Assembly (NCBI GenBank): GCA_946186895.1
Contig: CAMHOW010000017.1
Coordinates: 1-41,400 of the forward strand
DNA length: 41,400 nucleotides
DNA from: an uncultured Fibrobacter sp.
Lineage (GTDB): Bacteria > Fibrobacterota > Fibrobacteria > Fibrobacterales > Fibrobacteraceae
Reading direction: 5' to 3'
The translations under genes and the position numbers were made by a program. A model generated the notes under the pieces. That model saw only the letters and a list, made by a program, of their open reading frames with translations, was not told where the DNA came from and did no database searches. The stretch's first letter is position 1, and the number at the start of each line of letters is the position of its first letter. Positions 6,773 to 14,803 of the stretch are shown one piece after another.

Positions 6773-8050
6773 TTATTCCAATTCTTCGTCATCGCTATGA
6801 CGGATGACGGTAGCGCCTAGCTTTGCCATCTTTGCTTCGAAATCTTCGTAACCGCGGTCCAGGTGGTACACGCGGTGTACTGTGCTTTCGCCATCGGCAA
6901 TGAGGGCCGCAAGTACAAGGGCTGCGGTGGCACGTAGGTCGGAACCCATGATTTCTGTGCCTTCGAGAGGCGTGCCGCCCTTGATGGTAGCGGTGTTTCC
7001 GTTAATCTGGATGCTTGCTCCCAGACGTTCCAGCTCTGCCACATGCTTGAAGCGGTCGTTATAGACGGTATCCTGAATCAAACTGTTTCCAGGTACAGAA
7101 ACCAGGGTGGCCATAAGCGGGGCCTGCATATCGGTGGGGAATCCGGGGAAGGGGAGCGTAGATATGCTTACGGGTTTCAGTTCTAGACCACGAGCATCTA
7201 CCTGAGCCCAGTCCGGGCCCACATCTACCTTGCAGCCCATCTCCTTGAACACGTCCAGGGTAGAGGCGATGTGTTCGGGAATAATCCGGTTCACCTTTAC
7301 GCAGCCACGGGTAATGGCGGCACCACAAAGGAACGTGCCTGCTTCGATTCGGTCGGGAATGGTAAAGCATTTACCGGGACGCAGGCTTTCGACACCCTGA
7401 ACAGTGAGGGTTCGGGTTCCGCGGCCCTGGATCTTTGCGCCCATAGACACAAGAAAGTCCACCAGGTTGTCAATCTCGGGTTCCAGCGCCGCATTCTGAA
7501 GTACACTAGTACCCTTGGCAAGTGTGGCGGCCATCAATACGTTCACCGTGGCACCCACGCTGGAAATGGGGAAGTTGAAGTTTCCGCCGGGGAGCCTGCC
7601 ATCACAGGTGGCCTCCACGTACCCGCGGGTCAGGGTAATCTTTGCGCCCAGTGCCTCGAGCCCTTTCAGGTGAAGGTCCACAGGTCGCGGGCCCCAGGCG
7701 CATCCACCCGGGAGCGAAACACGGCAACGTCCGAACCTGGCCACCAGCGGCCCCAGCACGTAAAAGCTGGCGCGCATGGTCTTCACCAATTCGTAGGGAG
7801 CTTCCAGGTGGTCTGCCTGGCGAGTGTCAATTCGGAGCACATGGGCTTCACCGCTGATATGGCATCCGATAACCCTGAGCACGTCGCTCATGGTCTTCAT
7901 GTCTTTCAGGTGGGGCACATTGGTAATCTCGGAAACGCCATCGGCCAAAAGGGCCGCCGCCATCACGGCCAGCACGGCGTTCTTCGCCCCGGAAATTTCC
8001 ACTTCGCCTTCCAGAGGTTTCTTCACTTGGTGAACTTCAAAACGGTACAT
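6773..8050 (-). CDS. murA: UDP-N-acetylglucosamine 1-carboxyvinyltransferase
   Basis: MurA catalyses the first committed step of peptidoglycan synthesis, transferring enolpyruvate from phosphoenolpyruvate to UDP-GlcNAc in the cytoplasm. The 425-residue length is normal. Visible family signatures are SGAKNAVLAVMAAALL with the catalytic Lys23-Asn24, the active-site loop GGCAWGPRPVDLHL with Cys117 (the residue alkylated by fosfomycin in sensitive enzymes), and PDRIEAGTFLCGAAIT. The protein is the inside-out alpha/beta barrel of the EPSP-synthase superfamily. It is the second gene of a two-gene minus-strand unit, starting 9 nt after the RDD-protein gene. Confidence 0.96.
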   Translation of the reverse strand: MYRFEVHQVKKPLEGEVEISGAKNAVLAVMAAALLADGVSEITNVPHLKDMKTMSDVLRVIGCHISGEAHVLRIDTRQADHLEAPYELVKTMRASFYVLGPLVARFGRCRVSLPGGCAWGPRPVDLHLKGLEALGAKITLTRGYVEATCDGRLPGGNFNFPISSVGATVNVLMAATLAKGTSVLQNAALEPEIDNLVDFLVSMGAKIQGRGTRTLTVQGVESLRPGKCFTIPDRIEAGTFLCGAAITRGCVKVNRIIPEHIASTLDVFKEMGCKVDVGPDWAQVDARGLELKPVSISTLPFPGFPTDMQAPLMATLVSVPGNSLIQDTVYNDRFKHVAELERLGASIQINGNTATIKGGTPLEGTEIMGSDLRATAALVLAALIADGESTVHRVYHLDRGYEDFEAKMAKLGATVIRHSDDEELE

Positions 8051-8059
8051 ACAAATCTC

Positions 8060-8791
8060 CTAGTCCTTGTACACCACGCGGGTTCGTGCAATCCAGTCGT
8101 GGAGAGCCCTGCGCTTCGGGTCGATACATACAATCAGGTAGCCGAGGCCATACAAGGTCAGTGTAAATTGGGTAAAGATGCTCGCCATGTAGCGAACACA
8201 AGAAAGCCCCCAGGTCAGTTTCTCGCCCTGGGCCGATTCGATGCGAATCTTAAAGAGCATTTTGCCCGGAGTGGCAGAAAACTTTCCGGTAAAAAAGATA
8301 AAGTAGATGGCCTGTAGAATAGAGCAAATCAGCATGAATTCCCACATTCCCGGAGCATTGAACAGGTTGTTCATGGCATCGGCAGAGGTCGGGTCGTCCA
8401 AAAAAGCCCCAGCCAAGCCCTGGATTTTTTCCAGATCCAAATAATGCATGGCGCTCATGACAAACAGGACGATTCCACCGAACACACCCACGATGGCATT
8501 GTCGATGATATAGGCTACCAGCCGCACGAAAAATCCGGCGTAATGCTTTCCGGTCTGGGTCTGCTTCAAGAGCTGTTCGATGGCATCTTGCAGGGCGTCT
8601 TCTCTGGAGGCATGAGTCTTTGCTTCAAGGGTGTCTTTCCAAGGTTTCCAATCCTCTTCGCCGGAGTGCCATACCAGGGTTTCATCCGTGATTTTCCCGG
8701 CCTGGACAAATCCAAGAATCTCGTCCAGAGTGTACGGCCCTTGCCGTCTTTCACCCTCTGTGATGGACTCGTCTATGTAAAACCAACTCAT
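8060..8791 (-). CDS. GYF_2/DUF4339 plus RDD-family membrane protein
   Basis: The first 55 or so residues form a GYF_2-like domain (MSWFYIDE, GPYTLDEILGFVQAGKI, W-HSGEEDWKPW). From about residue 100 an RDD domain follows: it starts with YAGFFVRLVAYIIDN (the conserved R-x-x-A-x-x-I-D), has three to four membrane segments, and ends with ATPGKMLFKIRI and the RALHDWIARTRVV motif. RDD proteins are small integral membrane proteins; some are linked to ion transport, but most have no known role. The gene is first in a unit with murA. Its -10 hexamer lies 9 nt upstream of the ATG with no leader, and it diverges from rapA over a 61-bp gap. Confidence 0.85.
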   Translation of the reverse strand: MSWFYIDESITEGERRQGPYTLDEILGFVQAGKITDETLVWHSGEEDWKPWKDTLEAKTHASREDALQDAIEQLLKQTQTGKHYAGFFVRLVAYIIDNAIVGVFGGIVLFVMSAMHYLDLEKIQGLAGAFLDDPTSADAMNNLFNAPGMWEFMLICSILQAIYFIFFTGKFSATPGKMLFKIRIESAQGEKLTWGLSCVRYMASIFTQFTLTLYGLGYLIVCIDPKRRALHDWIARTRVVYKD

Positions 8792-8800
8792 ACGGCTGTA

Positions 8801-8806
8801 AATATA
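8801..8806 (-). promoter_or_regulatory. -10 element for the RDD-murA unit (leaderless)
   Basis: On the minus strand TATATT ends 9 nt before the ATG at 8791, with no Shine-Dalgarno sequence between. Confidence 0.5.
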
Positions 8807-8838
8807 GGAAATGGAGCGGTCTTTTCTTAAAAAAATTC

Positions 8839-8844
8839 TAAATT
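8839..8844 (+). promoter_or_regulatory. -10 element for rapA (leaderless)
   Basis: TAAATT is followed by 8 nt and the rapA ATG at 8853. No ribosome-binding site is visible. It diverges from the RDD promoter about 33 bp away. Confidence 0.4.
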
Positions 8845-8852
8845 TGCGTGCT

Positions 8853-11843
8853 ATGAATACATTTGTGCCTGGCCAGCGTTATGTGAGCCGATCTGAACCG
8901 GACCTGGGTCTCGGTATTGTTTCGGAATTGCAGGGCCGCAACGTCGTCTTTCGCTTTCCCCTTGTAAATCAGACCCGAATCTACCGAATGGACAATGCTC
9001 CTGTGGAGCGATTTATCTTGAATCCGGGAGAAACAGCCAAGAGCGAGAAGGGAGCTTCTTTTGTCATTGAATCCCTTAGGGAAACCTCTGGCGTTGTTGT
9101 CTACGTAGGCCGTGGCGGCAAAGAAATCAAGGAATCGGACCTGGTTGCAAAACAGGGTGCGAGAGTCGTGGATTTATTCAAGGCCCTTTCAAACATAGGG
9201 GCAGAAAGCTTCTACGGAAATTCCGGCCAGGGTGATGTTTCTTCTAAGGCCTTTGACCGCCGTAGCCGTGCTTTGGCGCTGAGCTGCAAATGGCAATCCT
9301 CGCCGGTACGTGGCATGATCGGCCCTCGCGTAGATAAGATTCCGCACCAGTACTACCTTTGCTATAGGGCCTGTTCCAGTACTACGCTCCCGAGGCTCAT
9401 GCTTTCGGACGAAGTTGGCCTGGGTAAGACCATCGAAGCGGGTATGATTTGGCATGCCCTGAAGGCTCGTGGCCGTATCGAAAAGACCCTGATTATCGTT
9501 CCCGATACCCTGAAGCACCAGTGGATGGTGGAAATGAAACGCCGGTTCAACCAGCTTTTTACCCTGGTGGATGACGGCTACATGCAAAGCCTTTTTGTGA
9601 ACGTCGAAAAGGATGAGGCCAAGCCCAATCCCTTCATGCAGGGCAATAACTTCATTGTGTCCGTAGAACTGCTCATGCGGCAGATGGCATTGGTAGAAGA
9701 CCTGCTCAAGATTGACTGGGACATCACCATTGTGGACGAGGCCCACCACCTGGTGAGCGAAGATGGATTTACCAGTGGCGAATACAAGCTTGTGGACGCC
9801 ATTTGCAAAAAGACCAAGGGCTTGTTGCTGCTTACGGGAACGCCCCTTCAGCTCAATCCGGAATCCCATTTCAACCGTCTCAAGATGTTGGACCCCACCA
9901 GGTTCACGGATTACCGGGAATTCATTAACGACCAGGAAGCCTATAACAAGCTGGTCAATGACCTAAAGAAGATTCCCACAGACCCGAACCACCAGATGAG
10001 CTGGGATGACCTTTACGAGGCTGTTCCGAAGAATTCCAAGATCCGTCCCTGGCTAGAGCAGGAAAGTTCCAAGTCCTTGACAGCAGGGGAGTGGATTCGT
10101 CGTATTGTAGATGCCATGGGTACTGGTTCCGTGGTATTCAGAAACACGAGAAAGGGTGTGGGCGGTTTCCCCAAGCGCATTCTAGATGCCATACCCCTGG
10201 AGCCTAATCCCGAATACCGCAACATGGTGGAGATTGCCGCACAGAAGTACCTCTACATGGAAGAAGGTACTTCCGGCGATGACCTAACAACGGACATTCA
10301 AGAAAATGGTCTGCTCTGCACGCAGTATTCCGATGCTTGGGCTTTGGACGAACGTGTTGTATGGCTTAAGGAATTCCTGAAGAAACATCGCAAGGATAAG
10401 ATACTGCTGATTTGTGAAAGCGAATCCGTACTCTTTGCTTTGAAGACTGTTCTTACGGAATATTTGGGCGAAGATGGACTTGCCGTGTTCAGCGAAGGCA
10501 TGAGTATTCTTGCTCGTGACAAGGCGGCCGCCAACTTCAGTAAGCCTAATGGGGCGAATATCTTAATTGCATCTGAGATTGGGGCTGAAGGCCGTAATTT
10601 CCAGTTCTCTCATCATTTGATTCTCTTTGATCTTCCGCTTGATGCCGCTTTGGTAGAACAGCGCATTGGTCGTCTGGACCGTATTGGTCAGACCAAGGAC
10701 ATCTATGTGCATGTTCCTTATGTGAAGGGCTCCGGCCAAGAGGTGATGTTCCGCTGGTACAACGATGGCCTGAATGCATTCGGCGCTCCTCTGATGGGTG
10801 GCGGCGAACTGTTCCTGAAGTATACGGACAGCCTGATTGAAGCTTTGGCCGATCCTGTGAATACCATGGACCGCTTTATTGCAAAGGTTATTCCCACCGT
10901 CCAGAAAGATTCCGAGCAGATGCGTAAGAAGATCGAGAAAGGTCGCGACCGCCTGCTGGAATTCAATTCCCGCAATCCGGAAAAGGCCAAGGAGATTACG
11001 GACGAAATCGAGCGGATCGATGCAGAACCCGAAATGAAGAACCTGCTGCTGGATTCCTTGAAGGCCCGTGGGCTAGATATTGAACCTAGTGCTATCGCCG
11101 ACTGTTCTGTGATTACCATGGGCCCGCAAATCGAAGCGGGTACCGTTCCCGGCATGCCTACCCAGGCCATGATTGCAGCCCAGAGCGAAGAAGATGAACA
11201 AGGTTCCGACAGTATTTCCCTGACGGTAACCTTTGACCGTAAGGTGGCCATGATCCACGATGAAGTGGATTTCGTGAGCCTGGAACACCCGCTGGTACAG
11301 GGCGTCATCGACTACGAGACAAGCATGAATCACGGCACCGTAGCCTGCTCTATTTGGCAGGATTCAGGTATGCGTGGTCTAATGATGCAGTACAATTTTG
11401 TGGTAGAATTACCGGTTCCCGAAGAATGGGGAATGTCCGACATTGTTGGTCCCTGCTATGCTTCTGCCTTGATTGACCCCACAGGCAAGGACATGTCTGC
11501 GGTGCTTGACAAGCTGAAAGTAGCGAACCTTCGTGATGTGGCGGTGCCTCGCGGAAACAAGGCCGTAGATGCTACGCTCCGCTTCTTTGCGAAAGAAGGC
11601 TTGGGCTTTGCGCGTCAAGCTATCAACGGCATGGCCAAGGAATATGCCGAAAAGGCCGCAGACCTGGTGGAAAAGCGCACCGAGCAGGAATACCAGCGCA
11701 TGAACCACATGATGCTGATGCGCGGTCGTGGCGGAAGTACAACGGCTCTGCAACAGCTGAAGAAGAATGTGACAGAACGCCGCAAGATTGTCTCTACGCC
11801 GCAGCTCCGCCTAGACGCCATTAGGTTGCTGGTGTGCCGGTAA
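8853..11843 (+). CDS. rapA: RNA polymerase-associated ATPase RapA
   Basis: RapA is a Swi2/Snf2-type ATPase that binds RNA polymerase and promotes its recycling after termination. The product (996 residues from 8853; E. coli RapA is 968) follows that family along its whole length: N-terminal Tudor-like region (GQRYVSRSEPDLGLGIV), Walker A DEVGLGKTIEAGM near residue 188, LIIVPDTLKHQWMVEMKRRF, DEAH box IVDEAHHLV near 294, LLLTGTPLQLNPESHF, helicase lobe 2 with IGAEGRNFQFSHHLILFDLP and EQRIGRLDRIGQ, and the C-terminal RapA region ending LRLDAIRLLVCR. A frame extending 14 codons upstream exists, but Met at 8853 aligns with known RapA starts and has a -10 close by. It heads an operon with proB (12-nt gap) and dgt. 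Confidence 0.94.
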   Translation: MNTFVPGQRYVSRSEPDLGLGIVSELQGRNVVFRFPLVNQTRIYRMDNAPVERFILNPGETAKSEKGASFVIESLRETSGVVVYVGRGGKEIKESDLVAKQGARVVDLFKALSNIGAESFYGNSGQGDVSSKAFDRRSRALALSCKWQSSPVRGMIGPRVDKIPHQYYLCYRACSSTTLPRLMLSDEVGLGKTIEAGMIWHALKARGRIEKTLIIVPDTLKHQWMVEMKRRFNQLFTLVDDGYMQSLFVNVEKDEAKPNPFMQGNNFIVSVELLMRQMALVEDLLKIDWDITIVDEAHHLVSEDGFTSGEYKLVDAICKKTKGLLLLTGTPLQLNPESHFNRLKMLDPTRFTDYREFINDQEAYNKLVNDLKKIPTDPNHQMSWDDLYEAVPKNSKIRPWLEQESSKSLTAGEWIRRIVDAMGTGSVVFRNTRKGVGGFPKRILDAIPLEPNPEYRNMVEIAAQKYLYMEEGTSGDDLTTDIQENGLLCTQYSDAWALDERVVWLKEFLKKHRKDKILLICESESVLFALKTVLTEYLGEDGLAVFSEGMSILARDKAAANFSKPNGANILIASEIGAEGRNFQFSHHLILFDLPLDAALVEQRIGRLDRIGQTKDIYVHVPYVKGSGQEVMFRWYNDGLNAFGAPLMGGGELFLKYTDSLIEALADPVNTMDRFIAKVIPTVQKDSEQMRKKIEKGRDRLLEFNSRNPEKAKEITDEIERIDAEPEMKNLLLDSLKARGLDIEPSAIADCSVITMGPQIEAGTVPGMPTQAMIAAQSEEDEQGSDSISLTVTFDRKVAMIHDEVDFVSLEHPLVQGVIDYETSMNHGTVACSIWQDSGMRGLMMQYNFVVELPVPEEWGMSDIVGPCYASALIDPTGKDMSAVLDKLKVANLRDVAVPRGNKAVDATLRFFAKEGLGFARQAINGMAKEYAEKAADLVEKRTEQEYQRMNHMMLMRGRGGSTTALQQLKKNVTERRKIVSTPQLRLDAIRLLVCR

Positions 11844-11855
11844 GAGGTTTGATTT

Positions 11856-12995
11856 ATGAGTGAATTACGCAAGAACATTTTGAATGAAGCTCGCCGAATC
11901 GTGGTGAAGATTGGTTCCCGTATTTTGGTGGACAGTGCCAAGGGCGGAGTCCGTAGCCGCTACATCCAGAAGTTGGCCGATTCTGTTTCCCGCCTCATGG
12001 AAGCGGGTAAAGAAGTGGTCATTGTGACTAGCGGTGCTGTGGGTACAGGTATGGCCCAGCTTGGCTACAAGGAAAAGCCCACCAACATCGCCGAAAAGCA
12101 GGCCTGTGCCGCCGTAGGCCAGATCGACCTGATGTACGCCTACCGCGAGATGTTCAGCTGGGTAGACCTTTCCGTTGGTCAGATTCTCCTTTCGGCCGAT
12201 GACTTTAGGGACCGTGCTCGTTACAAGAACTTGCAGAACACCATCAAGGCTATGCTGGCCCGCAAGATTGTTCCCATCATCAACGAGAACGACTCTCTGG
12301 CCGTGGCCGAAATCAAGGTGGGGGACAACGACAAGCTTTCTAGTGATGTTGCCCTGTTCTTGGATGCCGACCTGCTTCTGATCTTTACCGACGAGGACGG
12401 GCTCTTCGATGACAACCCGAAGAAGAATCCCGATGCCCGTCTGTTGCGTTTCGTTCCCGAAATTACACCCGCCATTTTGGCCCTGGCAGGCAAGCCCGGC
12501 GAAGCAGGCTCTGCGGTTAGTACCGGCGGTATGCGCAGCAAGCTGGACTCCATCCGCAATGTGACCAGGAGCGGTGCAAACGCCTTCTTGGCCAACGGTA
12601 TGAAGGTGCTGCCCCATCAGGTGGTCCTTGAAAATGCGGTGGGGACATTCTTTGCCGGTTCCAAGAACAAGCTGAACAGCCGTCAGCGTTGGCTCCGCTT
12701 TATCACCACGCCCCGTGGGAGTGTCGTGGTAGACGAGGGCGGTTCCAAGGCCCTTCGCGAAAAGCATTCCAGCCTGCTTCCCGTTGGTGTGCTCTCTGTA
12801 AAGAAACATTTCGATAAGGGCGATCTTATCGAAGTCCTGGATGAGTCCGGCACCGCCATTGCCCGCGGTGTAGCTGGCTTTGACAGCGAAACCTTGAAAC
12901 TGGTTCTCCGCAAGAAGACCCGCGAAGTCCACGAAATTCTCGGCAACGCCGTTCCCGACGAACTGATCCACAAGAACGACCTGGTGGTATTCTAA
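11856..12995 (+). CDS. proB: Glutamate 5-kinase with PUA domain
   Basis: ProB phosphorylates L-glutamate on the gamma-carboxyl, the first step of proline synthesis, and is usually feedback-inhibited by proline. The 379-residue protein has the amino-acid kinase fold (residues about 10-265) with VVKIGSRILVD at the start, VTSGAVGTGMAQLG, INENDSLAV, KVGDNDKLSSDVAL and LLLIFTDEDGLFDDNPKK, and a C-terminal PUA domain (about 285-365). It lies between rapA and dgt; the dgt start overlaps its stop by one base (TAATG), indicating coupling. proA is not in the window, so the proline pathway is split here. Confidence 0.95.
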   Translation: MSELRKNILNEARRIVVKIGSRILVDSAKGGVRSRYIQKLADSVSRLMEAGKEVVIVTSGAVGTGMAQLGYKEKPTNIAEKQACAAVGQIDLMYAYREMFSWVDLSVGQILLSADDFRDRARYKNLQNTIKAMLARKIVPIINENDSLAVAEIKVGDNDKLSSDVALFLDADLLLIFTDEDGLFDDNPKKNPDARLLRFVPEITPAILALAGKPGEAGSAVSTGGMRSKLDSIRNVTRSGANAFLANGMKVLPHQVVLENAVGTFFAGSKNKLNSRQRWLRFITTPRGSVVVDEGGSKALREKHSSLLPVGVLSVKKHFDKGDLIEVLDESGTAIARGVAGFDSETLKLVLRKKTREVHEILGNAVPDELIHKNDLVVF

Positions 12996-14302
12996 TGCTC
13001 AACTGGGAAACACTTCTTTCGGCAACCCGTTATGGTCACCCGGCGGACCGTGATCCGAACCGTTCGGATTTTCACCGTGACTTTGATCGCATCGTTTTCT
13101 CCACGGCATTCCGCAGGCTGGGTCGCAAGACCCAGGTGCACCCGTTCTCTGTGAACGACCACGTACACAGCCGCCTGACCCACAGTATTGAAGTGGCCAG
13201 CGTGGGTCGTAGCCTTGCAGTGACGGTCTATCATCTGATAAAGAAGTACCTGCCCAAAAGCATCAACGAATATCATTTCGGAACCATCGTCCAGTCGGCG
13301 TGCTTGGCTCACGACATCGGCAATCCGCCTTTTGGACACGCGGGGGAGTCTGCCATCCGTGAATGGTTCCGCAAGAACCGCAATTCTGCCCCGCTGAAAG
13401 ACCTTTCCGACAAGGAACAGGCTGACTTTGAAAACTTTGACGGTAACGCTCAGGGGCACCGCATTCTTTCCAAGCTGGAATACCATTTCTTGGATGGTGG
13501 AATGCGCCTGACTTACGCCACAATCGGGGCCATGATCAAGTATCCGTCCTTGGCGCTGTACGGCCACCCCACGAGTATCTTCTCCACGGAGGCGGATCTT
13601 TACAGGAGTACGGCAGAAATCCTTGGCTTGCCAGAAATTTCGTACGGTAAGTGGGCGAGGCACCCGCTGGTTTACTTGATGGAAGCCGCCGATGACATCT
13701 GCTATTCCATTCTCGATGTAGAAGACGCTATCGAGCTTGGAATCCTTACCTTTGCCGATGTTCGCGACATGTTCAGCTACCTCTGCGGTCCTGAAATCAA
13801 CATTGACAAGGAATACGAAGAGAACGGCCAGAACTTCAGAGATTTCCTTTCTAGCGTTCGTGGCAAGGCCATCCAGAACCTCATCGACGATGTGGCTGTG
13901 GTCTTTGCCAACAACTATGAACAGATTATGGAAGGCACCCTGGACAAGCACCTGATAGACCTTTCCAAGTCCGATGTAATGCGCGGCATTTTCATAGCCA
14001 AACGCTTGGGCCGAGAACGCATCTACCCGGACCGTCGCAAGACAGAGCTTGAAGTCGGTAGCTACACCACCCTGAGCACCGTGCTGGATGCCTTTATCAG
14101 CGGTGTTCACGACTACCGGGTGAACGTGAAAAGTTCCTACCGGGCAAGCCGCATTGTACGCTTGATTGGCAATGCCAAAATCGGTCAGAGCGTCACTACC
14201 GCCGAAGCCTACCACCAGGTATTGGACTTTGTAAGCGGCATGACCGATAACTACGCCACCTACCTGGCCCGCCAAATCGGCGGCCTGGTGACCGGGCTGT
14301 AG
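12995..14302 (+). CDS. dgt: Deoxyguanosinetriphosphate triphosphohydrolase-like HD protein
   Basis: The 435-residue protein belongs to the dNTP triphosphohydrolase branch of the HD superfamily, which splits dNTPs into deoxynucleoside and triphosphate and so controls the dNTP pool. The N-terminal signature RNRSDFHRDFDRIVFSTAFR type is present, followed by RLGRKTQVHPF, the first HD-region motif VHSRLTHSIEVASVGRSL, and ACLAHDIGNPPFGHAGE with the metal-binding His-Asp. A second conserved region, YLMEAADDICYSILDVEDAIELG, provides the later catalytic-site Asp. Length and motifs point to the bacterial type-2 Dgt group rather than E. coli Dgt itself. It is the last gene of rapA-proB-dgt; a palindrome with T-tracts follows. 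Confidence 0.88.
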   Translation: MLNWETLLSATRYGHPADRDPNRSDFHRDFDRIVFSTAFRRLGRKTQVHPFSVNDHVHSRLTHSIEVASVGRSLAVTVYHLIKKYLPKSINEYHFGTIVQSACLAHDIGNPPFGHAGESAIREWFRKNRNSAPLKDLSDKEQADFENFDGNAQGHRILSKLEYHFLDGGMRLTYATIGAMIKYPSLALYGHPTSIFSTEADLYRSTAEILGLPEISYGKWARHPLVYLMEAADDICYSILDVEDAIELGILTFADVRDMFSYLCGPEINIDKEYEENGQNFRDFLSSVRGKAIQNLIDDVAVVFANNYEQIMEGTLDKHLIDLSKSDVMRGIFIAKRLGRERIYPDRRKTELEVGSYTTLSTVLDAFISGVHDYRVNVKSSYRASRIVRLIGNAKIGQSVTTAEAYHQVLDFVSGMTDNYATYLARQIGGLVTGL

Positions 14303-14340
14303 GCTTTATTCGAAAGGTCATAAGCCCCGCTTGTTCTTCT

Positions 14341-14409
14341 GTCATTCTGGAGGCCCCGAAGGGGCCGATAGAATCCAGGGTTGTTTTTGGGAGAAATAGC
14401 TTTTTTTTT
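14341..14409 (+). terminator. REP-like palindrome acting as terminator after dgt
   Basis: GGCCCC (14352-14357) pairs with GGGGCC (14361-14366) over GAA, enclosed by CTGGA (14347-14351) and TCCAG (14374-14378). Two T-tracts follow (14381-14388 and 14401-14409). The GTCATTCTGG...GAATCCAG frame looks like a dispersed repeat, and resembles the GTCATT palindrome at 14868. Confidence 0.6.
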
Positions 14410-14432
14410 GTGCGTTTCGCCCTTTTTTATGA

Positions 14433-14438
14433 TATATT
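14433..14438 (+). promoter_or_regulatory. Possible -10 element upstream of the RNA/FISUMP leader
   Basis: TATATT in the context GATATATTTA, similar to other -10 elements in this window. Transcription from here would give a leader of about 360 nt before the FISUMP lipoprotein gene. No good -35 is seen. The 14303-14803 gap holds no convincing protein-coding gene. Confidence 0.35.
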
Positions 14439-14548
14439 TATCCATGTAATGTCGCGGAAATCGGCGATGTGTCTTGTTGTGCAGACTGGACTTGCGCGGC
14501 TGGCGGTTCGTTGATTTCTGGAGAGGAACTTATAAGTATATAGACTGG

Positions 14549-14727
14549 TTTGACATAGTTTGAGCGTTGCTCTTGTTCTCCACTTGGAAATCTGGAAAAT
14601 TTCAAAACTCCGAGAATAAGTCGCAATGGTTCACGCCCCAGTGGGCGTGGGTCGTTTGTGTATTTCGGAGAAAGGTTTTCCAGAGCCTCAAGTGGAAATG
14701 CACGGACAACGGCTCACGCTTTTTTTG
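14549..14727 (+). ncRNA. Candidate rod-shaped structured RNA with terminator
   Basis: Five helices nest in strict order. From outside in they are 14561-14569 with 14707-14716 (9 bp, one bulged G), 14580-14586 with 14689-14695 (7 bp), 14591-14599 with 14676-14684 (9 bp), 14608-14613 with 14665-14670 (6 bp) and 14632-14638 with 14643-14649 (7 bp, loop CAGT). All pairs within the listed arms are Watson-Crick. The outer helix is followed at once by T7 (14720-14726), as in a terminator. TATAAG/TATATA at 14531-14542 could be its -10, giving an RNA of about 180 nt. Size and rod shape recall 6S RNA, but I cannot recognise the conserved bubble; SRP, tmRNA and RNase P signatures are absent. It could instead be a 5' leader element of the FISUMP gene. 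The 5' end is a guess. Confidence 0.5.
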
Positions 14728-14803
14728 TGGAAAGTTCAAAAAAAGCTGAACCGAAATCAGGGCATTCCAAGGCAGGCAAAAACATGTCGGTCACGGAGGC
14801 TCT

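Noticed and set aside
11865..14275. Long antisense open frames opposite proB and dgt
   Set aside because: They are mirror frames of strongly conserved enzymes and show no start signals or recognisable domains.
14549..14727. tmRNA, SRP RNA or RNase P RNA
   Set aside because: No tRNA-like acceptor with GGTTCGA...CCA, no GGAA-loop SRP motif and no RNase P P4 consensus could be found by eye.
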